From NCBI GenBank assembly GCA_965233665.1, contig CBDDTG010000016.1, positions 41,422-105,421 of the forward strand: a stretch of 64,000 bases of DNA. The letters are read 5' to 3'. The position numbers were made by a program, and so were the translations under genes. Shown here piece after piece: positions 58,858-64,000 of this stretch (its first letter is position 1; each line of letters opens with the position of its first letter). This stretch comes from Bacterioplanes sp965233665 (GTDB lineage: Bacteria > Pseudomonadota > Gammaproteobacteria > Pseudomonadales > Oceanobacteraceae). Under the pieces are notes generated by a model. The model was not told where the DNA came from, searched no databases, and worked only from the letters and a program-made list of their open reading frames with translations.

Positions 58858-59265
58858 TTAGAACAGATTTAATACCAGAGCAGCGGGCTCGCAGTGGTTG
58901 CGTTCTTTTAAGTCATTTTTCTGCCGCGATTGCTCAGATTTGATCCAGGTGTAACTGGAGGCTGAGCCTTTGCAAATGGTGAGGCCTAATACGTTGTTTT
59001 TAGAGCGCACAAACAGGTTCATATTAACTTGGCCGCGGGTGCGCGAGCGCAGGTGAATTTTTTTCGGTGAAATGGTGTAGGAGCGCAGCCCGTCTTTGGC
59101 GGTGATGTTCATGGTTTCACCGGCTGGGGCATTCACGAACTCAGCGTCATCACGAATTTCGATGCTGGTCCAGTTGGAGTCGGTTTCAAACTCCAGCTGA
59201 TAAATCTTTTCCTCTGCCTGGGCGGCGCCGGCGATTATTAACAACAGAGCAACCAGGGTTCTCAT
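58858..59265 (-). CDS. Small exported protein of unknown function (135 aa)
   Basis: Not recognised. A clean signal peptide (MRTLVALLLIIAGAAQA) precedes a beta-rich domain: KIYQLEFETDSNWTSIEIRD, GETMNITAKDGLRSYTISPKKIHLRSRTRG, VNMNLFVRSKNN. Two cysteines follow (LTICKGSAS and RNHCEP) and could form a disulphide. The start at 59265 follows GGAAGGCCACC; a longer frame to 59325 adds non-coding-looking residues. It is likely periplasmic and stands alone between two hairpins. Confidence 0.65.
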   Translation of the reverse strand: MRTLVALLLIIAGAAQAEEKIYQLEFETDSNWTSIEIRDDAEFVNAPAGETMNITAKDGLRSYTISPKKIHLRSRTRGQVNMNLFVRSKNNVLGLTICKGSASSYTWIKSEQSRQKNDLKERNHCEPAALVLNLF

Positions 59266-59296
59266 AGGTGGCCTTCCATGCATTTTTACCGCGGTG

Positions 59297-59330
59297 AAAA
59301 AAACGCTGTGCCGCCTAGGCGACACAGCAC
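59297..59330 (-). terminator. Terminator after the PhoH-like gene
   Basis: Minus strand: arms TGCTGTGTCGCC and GGCGGCACAGCG around TA, then TTTTTTT, 37 bases after the PhoH-like stop. Confidence 0.88.
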
Positions 59331-59366
59331 ATACCCTCAGTTATATAGTCCACGATTTTTATATCG

Positions 59367-60746
59367 TCAAAGATGGGTTTCAGCGTACTCGGCTAATACC
59401 GAACGCGGTGAACCCTGCAAATGCACGGTTCCGCCTTGGTTGAAGTGCTTAAAGCGTTCGATTAAATAGGTTAGGCCGGAGCTGACTGCATTTAAGTAAG
59501 GTGTGTCGATCTGCGCCAGATTGCCCAGGCACACCACTTTGCTGCCGGCCCCGGCGCGGGTAATGATGGTTTTCATTTGATGGGGCGTCAGGTTCTGGCA
59601 CTCGTCGATCAAAATCAAACTGTGCTGGAAGCTGCGGCCGCGAATGTAGTTAAGCGACTTAAACTGCAACGGCACTTTTTGCAAAATATAATCGACGCTA
59701 CTGTGAGCGTGCTCATCGTCTTTGTGCAAGGCTTCAAGGTTGTCGGTAATAGCGCCCAGCCAAGGCTCCATTTTTTCGGCTTCTGTGCCAGGCAAATAGC
59801 CAATGTCTTCATCCAAACCGCGAGTACTGCGGGTGGCAATGATGCGGCGAAATTGATTGCTGGCAACGGTCATTTCAATGGCCGCTGCTAAGGCCAAAAT
59901 GGTTTTGCCTGAACCGGCTTGGCCGCTCAAAGTGACCAGGTGAACTTCTGGGTCCAGCAACAAATGCAAGGCAATGGCTTGTGGAATGTCTCTGGGTGTT
60001 AACCCCCAAGCAGACTGTTGCAACAGCTGCTCTGCGGGTAAGTCTTGCAGTGTGACTTGCTCTTCATCTATGGCGACAACACGGCCAATGAAGCCTTTGT
60101 CGTCAACGATAAAGCGATTGACGTGCAACTCCTCCGGTAAATCGTTGCGAGCCAAGCGATGATAGGTGCCGCTTTCATCATGAAAACTGTGCACTTGTTG
60201 CTGGCTATCCCAAAACGAGCCTTCGTAGGCGTGATAGCCGGTTTCCAGTAAGGCAACGTCTGACACCAGTTGATCATTTTGGTAGTCCTGTGCGCCAAGG
60301 CCGCAGCCGCGCGCTTTCAGTCGCATATTGATGTCTTTGGTAATCAAGATTACATCGCGGCGCGGATGCTTCTCTTGCAACGCTACCAGGCTGTTGATGA
60401 TCTTGTTGTCGTTGAGGTCTTGCGGCAGTACCCGATTGGGTTGGTTAAAGCTATCTAGCAAAATCGAAAAACTGCCCTGGAAACTGTCATCGGCCCGACG
60501 AATCGGCACCCCCTTAGCAATTTCAGTCGGGCTGGCATCGCCAATGATGCGATCAATTTGGCGAATGGCCTCGCGGCAGTCAGTAGCAATGGCGGCTTTG
60601 CCCATCTTTAGCTTGTCGAGTTCCTCCAGAACAGTCATGGGAATCACCACCTGATGCTCTTCAAAGTTGAGCATGGCGACCGGGTCGTGGATCAGTACGT
60701 TGGTGTCCAGAACATACAACTTGGTGTCGGACTTGCGTGCTGCCAT
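59367..60746 (-). CDS. PIN-PhoH family ATPase/ribonuclease-like protein
   Basis: A 459-residue two-domain protein. Residues 1-130 are a PIN nuclease-like domain (LYVLDTNVLIHDP with its Asp, VLEELDKLKMG, VILITKDINMRLKARG). The C-terminal half is the PhoH ATPase: VTLSGQAGSGKTILALAAAIE (Walker A), RSTRGLDEDIGYLPGTEAEKM and SLILIDECQNLTPHQMKTIITRAGAGSKVV (Walker B and sensor). The combination suggests an RNA-processing NTPase, known as the PhoH2/YlaK group. Start ATG 60746 is preceded by AGGAGA at ideal spacing; ATG 60770 upstream is weaker. Confidence 0.92.
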   Translation of the reverse strand: MAARKSDTKLYVLDTNVLIHDPVAMLNFEEHQVVIPMTVLEELDKLKMGKAAIATDCREAIRQIDRIIGDASPTEIAKGVPIRRADDSFQGSFSILLDSFNQPNRVLPQDLNDNKIINSLVALQEKHPRRDVILITKDINMRLKARGCGLGAQDYQNDQLVSDVALLETGYHAYEGSFWDSQQQVHSFHDESGTYHRLARNDLPEELHVNRFIVDDKGFIGRVVAIDEEQVTLQDLPAEQLLQQSAWGLTPRDIPQAIALHLLLDPEVHLVTLSGQAGSGKTILALAAAIEMTVASNQFRRIIATRSTRGLDEDIGYLPGTEAEKMEPWLGAITDNLEALHKDDEHAHSSVDYILQKVPLQFKSLNYIRGRSFQHSLILIDECQNLTPHQMKTIITRAGAGSKVVCLGNLAQIDTPYLNAVSSGLTYLIERFKHFNQGGTVHLQGSPRSVLAEYAETHL

Positions 60747-61186
60747 ATCAGCAATCTCCTGTGCATCCAAAGCGGGGGGTAGAGCGTTTTCTGCCTGCGG
60801 CAGTTACAGACGAGGTCGGGTGAGCTAGCAGTGGCTGCCAGCGGGGAAGGGTATGGGCAGGATCAATACGGATCGTCAATGACCTCTCCTGTAATCATGA
60901 CGACGACATAGCGTCGTGTAATGCCTCTGACTTTCATCATGCAGGGTTATGGTTGGGTTGCCAAGGGGCGTGTGCTGCTCTGTTTTAAAGAGGCTGTTTC
61001 ATGTTGTGGGCGCGGTTTTGGCAGGGAAGAACCTTTTGGGACCTAGCCATTGACCCTAAGGTCGGTGGCGGCTGTGGCTCGGGTCAATGGCACTGGTATC
61101 TGGTGCGATACACTGGCAAGGTACGTGTCAACCACTGGCTTCAGGCCGTGATAATAACAATAAATAATCATTCTCTTGGGGGCACC
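60747..61186. other. Gene-free stretch before the TRAP-type cluster
   Basis: About 440 bases. No gene is supported; an in-frame extension of the next gene to 61001 lacks a binding site and would not start with a signal peptide. Promoters for the divergent genes must lie here. Confidence 0.4.
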
Positions 61187-62209
61187 ATGTCTTTGCTTTC
61201 TTCTTCGTTGGCGCGCGTCGCTGCGCTGGCTGCTGCGGTGGCGCTGTCGGGCTGCAGTGCGGTGTACAAAACCACCGGCTGGTTTGCCTACGATTACGCC
61301 GAGAGCCATGCCATTCCCTTCACCATGCGCAGCGATGACCCGACCCTGGTGTGCAATCAATCTCAGGCGCTGGCAGAAACCTTGCTGTCATTTTCGGACG
61401 TCACCTACGAAGCGCATTTGCCGGCCACCACCTTATATATGATGGCGGGCAGTTGTGCTGAAGCCGAGGCGCACGAACACGCGTTAGCCTATTTGCGGGC
61501 CTTTGACAGCCAGCAAGTGGCAGCCGCCAAAGATGCTCGTATTATGGAAAAGCGCGGCTATGCCCTAGCAGCACAGCGCCAATACAAGGCCTACCAGCAC
61601 ATGGTGGCGGAGTTCACGGAGCCGGGTGCTGAATGCCCGGACCTAGATCGGGATGAAGAAATCTACTGGGTGTTAGGTATTTTAGCTGGGGTGCAGTCGG
61701 TGATGAGTGACTTGCGCGCCGAGGGAGCCGTAGGCGTGCCCAAGGACATCGCCATGAAATCGGTGCGTGGCATGCAATGCGTCGACAACCAGCGTTGGTG
61801 GGGGTTGCCGCAAGCTGTGCAAGCGTCGGTGTGGGTCATGTTGCCGGACAACGCCCCGGCGGGCACCGATCCTTGGCAGCAGCTGCAACAAGCCAGCGCC
61901 ATGGCCACTGACGCTGGTGTGCGCATGGCACATGCCATTGAAGTTACCATTGCCGACAGCAGTGGCGATCAGCAGCGCTTAAAAGACGCCATTCGTCGTC
62001 ATGCGCAATCGCTGGAGCAAACACCAGCAGCGCCAGACTACCGCCTGTTAGATATTATGGCGCACCGGCAAATTGTGGCGGTATCGGACCGCATGTGGAC
62101 GGAAGCCACCGGCTCGCGCACGCCTTACGATCAGTTGGGTACCTTCTGGGATGACAAACCCGCTGCCATGCCCACCTTTGACATCGATGATTTGCTTGGA
62201 GGCGAATAA
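61187..62209 (+). CDS. TatT-like TRAP transporter accessory lipoprotein
   Basis: A 340-residue predicted lipoprotein. The signal SLLSSSLARVAALAAAVALS ends at the lipobox LSGC. The mature part is almost entirely helical (LVCNQSQALAETLLSFSDV, HEHALAYLRAFDSQQVAA, YALAAQRQYKAYQHMVAEF), fitting the TPR-like TatT family that pairs with an unusual TRAP substrate-binding protein. It overlaps the next gene by one base (TAATG). The assignment rests on the family's helical pattern and its gene neighbours. ATG 61187 is preceded by GGGGGCACC. Confidence 0.72.
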   Translation: MSLLSSSLARVAALAAAVALSGCSAVYKTTGWFAYDYAESHAIPFTMRSDDPTLVCNQSQALAETLLSFSDVTYEAHLPATTLYMMAGSCAEAEAHEHALAYLRAFDSQQVAAAKDARIMEKRGYALAAQRQYKAYQHMVAEFTEPGAECPDLDRDEEIYWVLGILAGVQSVMSDLRAEGAVGVPKDIAMKSVRGMQCVDNQRWWGLPQAVQASVWVMLPDNAPAGTDPWQQLQQASAMATDAGVRMAHAIEVTIADSSGDQQRLKDAIRRHAQSLEQTPAAPDYRLLDIMAHRQIVAVSDRMWTEATGSRTPYDQLGTFWDDKPAAMPTFDIDDLLGGE

Positions 62210-63198
62210 TGCGATTGTTGCTGCTGAGCTTGCTATTGCTGACCTCGCTGTCTCAGGCTGAGGTGGTTAAGCGTACCCTGTGTGTTTTTGATCCTTTAGG
62301 TGCCAACGGTGGGCTTTACAGTGTGGCTAAGGATTACCGCACGCTGGCGCTTGAGTGGGGGGTGGATTTTCATTTGCGTGCCTACACGGATGAAAAAATC
62401 GCCTCCGATGATTTTAAAGCCCAGCAGTGCGATGCCGTGGTGCTCACCGGTGCTCGCGCGCGGCCGTTTAACACCTTTACGGCCACGGTCGAGGCCATCG
62501 GTGCGGTGCCTTCTGAGAACATCATGCAGCAACTGGTGCAGCTGATTTCATCGCCCAAAGCCGAGCGCTACATGGTGGAAGGGCGCTATGAGGTGATGGG
62601 CGTTTTACCAGCTGGGCCGATTTATTTATTTGTGCGTGATCGCGGCATCGATTCGGTGGAAGAGTTGTCTGGCAAGCGCATTGCCACCATTGATTATGAT
62701 GAGCCTTCCAAGCGCTTGGTCAATCACGTGGGTGCCTCGGTGGTGCCGGCCAACTCGGCCAATTTTTCCGGCATGTTCAATAATGGCAGCGTGGATGCCG
62801 CCTATGCGCCGGCATTGGCTTACAAACCTTTGGAGCTCTACAAAGGTTTGGGCGAAAGTGGCGGGATCATCCGCTTTAACCTGGCCTATCTGGATTTTCA
62901 ACTGGTGGCGCATCGGGAGCGTTTTCCGGAAGGCTTTGGCGCTCAGTCTCGGCAAGCATTGGCGCAGCAGTTTGAACGTGTGGCGCAAAGCATTGCCGCC
63001 GATACCGCGGCGATTGAGTCGCATTACTGGGTGGATTTAACCGCTGAGGCGCGCACAGAATACAACCAGATGCTGCGCGACATTCGTATGAAATTGCGCG
63101 ATGAAGGCGTGTATCACGCCAGCATGTTGACACTGCTGCGCAAGCTGCGCTGTCGCGACAACCCTACGGCAGCTGAGTGTGTCGATAAGCTTGAGTAA
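62209..63198 (+). CDS. Putative solute-binding protein of the TatP/AdeT type
   Basis: A 329-residue exported protein. A signal peptide (LLLLSLLLLTSLSQA) precedes a periplasmic binding fold: RTLCVFDPLGANGGLYSVAKDY, FKAQQCDAVVLTGARARPFN and PIYLFVRDRGIDSVEELSGKRIATIDYDEP. VDAAYAPALAYKPLELYKGL and the final TLLRKLRCRDNP also fit. The segments match the putative solute-binding proteins found between TatT and a TRAP permease. It overlaps the TatT-like gene by one base and lies 57 bp before the permease gene, so the three form one operon. The ligand is unknown; a hydrophobic molecule has been proposed for the Treponema homologues. Confidence 0.78.
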   Translation: MRLLLLSLLLLTSLSQAEVVKRTLCVFDPLGANGGLYSVAKDYRTLALEWGVDFHLRAYTDEKIASDDFKAQQCDAVVLTGARARPFNTFTATVEAIGAVPSENIMQQLVQLISSPKAERYMVEGRYEVMGVLPAGPIYLFVRDRGIDSVEELSGKRIATIDYDEPSKRLVNHVGASVVPANSANFSGMFNNGSVDAAYAPALAYKPLELYKGLGESGGIIRFNLAYLDFQLVAHRERFPEGFGAQSRQALAQQFERVAQSIAADTAAIESHYWVDLTAEARTEYNQMLRDIRMKLRDEGVYHASMLTLLRKLRCRDNPTAAECVDKLE

Positions 63199-63255
63199 TA
63201 ACACTCGCCAATAATAACAACGGAGCGCCGCCAGAGCGCCACTTGAGGTATTTCC

Positions 63256-64000
63256 ATGGAACAGGCTGCGCGCTTTGCCAATCGCAGTGCTTATGAATGG
63301 CTGGCGGCCTTGCCGGCTTTTCTGGTGCTGGTGTTTGTTGTCGTTCTCAATACCAGCCATACCCTGCATGCTCAGCTATTAAAGCTGGGTGAAAGCACCT
63401 GGGATGGCTATTTTAAACTGCGTCATGATCCGTCCGAACCTGCGTGCAACCCCAATATGGACATTGATGCACGCTTGCAGCAACTGGTGGCGGAGAGCCA
63501 GGCCGTCGATGATGAGTGGGATTTACTCGCCCCTGATCCCGTTGACCCAGCTATGATGCGCCAGTCGTTGCTGGCGGCAAAAGCGCAATGTGCGCAGCAA
63601 CATCAGCAGTATCAGCAAACGCTGGAGCGAATTACTCCGGCGGTACAGGTATTTCGCAGCATTGAGTTAGGCGTTGCCGGCTTTGGCGAGCTGGGCATGC
63701 AGGCGCAGCGCATTATGTTGGCGGTGTTGGTGTTGATCTGTGGCTTGACCGCGGTATTCCGACGTCACCACATTGCCCTGCGGCCGATGGAAACCGTGAT
63801 GGACTACCGCGTTGCCGCCGGCGCCCAGCTGATTTCTAGCAGCATTTTATTTTATTCGGTGTACAGCTTTCGCGAAGTGGCGGTGGGCGCAGGCGTTAGC
63901 GTCAGCCAGGAACATTTGATTCTGCATCATCTGTGGATTTATGGCTTTGCCTTTATTTTATTGCTCAGTCTGTATCAGTTTTTATTTATTCCAGAAGACG
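63256..64000 (+). CDS. TRAP transporter permease (DctQ-type part), truncated by the window edge
   Basis: The first 248 codons of a membrane protein run to the window end without a stop. It starts ATG 63256 after CTTGAGG. Segments: a membrane helix AFLVLVFVVVLNTSHTL, a long periplasmic loop with CNPNMDIDARLQQLV and a coiled region (AKAQCAQQHQQYQQTLERI), then hydrophobic helices (IMLAVLVLICGLTAV, LISSSILFYSVYSF, LWIYGFAFILLLSLYQFLF). The RPMETVMDYRVA loop and position after a solute-binding gene fit a TRAP-type small permease, probably fused to the large permease that would lie right of the window. Confidence 0.7.
   Translation, partial: MEQAARFANRSAYEWLAALPAFLVLVFVVVLNTSHTLHAQLLKLGESTWDGYFKLRHDPSEPACNPNMDIDARLQQLVAESQAVDDEWDLLAPDPVDPAMMRQSLLAAKAQCAQQHQQYQQTLERITPAVQVFRSIELGVAGFGELGMQAQRIMLAVLVLICGLTAVFRRHHIALRPMETVMDYRVAAGAQLISSSILFYSVYSFREVAVGAGVSVSQEHLILHHLWIYGFAFILLLSLYQFLFIPED

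Overview
The window looks like part of the chromosome of a marine-type gammaproteobacterium, with Oceanospirillales or Pseudomonas-like gene content. The evidence is the conserved blocks tadA ... mltF-purL and rpsP-rimM-trmD-rplS, a dsbC gene, an OsmC-YcaO fusion, a TatT-type TRAP transporter cluster, intermediate GC content and a chromosomal-integron-like cassette array. The genus is an inference that could not be tested here. No rRNA, tRNA, CRISPR array, integrase or complete transposase gene was seen.

Layout. 1-2032: 3' end of a SUI1/YciH gene, a hotdog thioesterase, tadA and a GFA-family protein. 2148-6548: an accessory island between tadA and the mltF-purL block. It holds a DUF2938/DUF2798 pair divergent from a MerR regulator, with the DUF2798 gene split by a miniature transposon. 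It also holds a short integrase-less cassette array: four small genes on the minus strand, three complete attC-like sites and one truncated one. A 226-bp repeat flanks the array in inverted orientation. 6549-13426: a lipoprotein alpha/beta hydrolase, mltF and purL. 13819-15090: an RCC1-like lipoprotein.

15859-24664: aromatic amino-acid catabolism. phhA, a LysR regulator and hmgA-hpd-fahA-maiA would take phenylalanine and tyrosine through homogentisate to fumarate and acetoacetate. kynU and kynA act on tryptophan; no kynurenine formamidase is visible. 24865-30952: a membrane protein, an S51 peptidase, a TldD/PmbA-type protease pair, a DUF4870 protein and a 64-residue orphan. 31271-43531: exported and signalling genes. 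These are a solute-binding-like protein, an M64 peptidase with Fn3-like domains, two lipoproteins with Ser/Asp-rich linkers, the OsmC-YcaO fusion, a BLUF photoreceptor followed by a diguanylate cyclase, and a DUF4153 protein.

43835-47551: a lysine-rich small gene with a frameshift, a small basic protein, and tandem alkaline phosphatases, the first with two single-base frameshifts. 47771-50790: the ribosomal/tRNA modification operon and dsbC, then a gene-free stretch with paired DnaA-box-like palindromes. 51519-60746: truC, a DinB-like protein, a large outer-membrane peptidase-like protein, DUF924, a CPA2 antiporter, a LOG-family protein, a small exported protein and a PIN-PhoH ATPase. 61187-64000: the TatT/solute-binding/permease TRAP cluster, cut by the right edge.

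Mobile and repeat content. A 262-263 bp miniature element with 18-bp terminal inverted repeats occurs at 2289, 34555 and 43566, and a 24-bp solo end lies at 22521. A second repeat family (about 226 bp) is confined to the accessory island.
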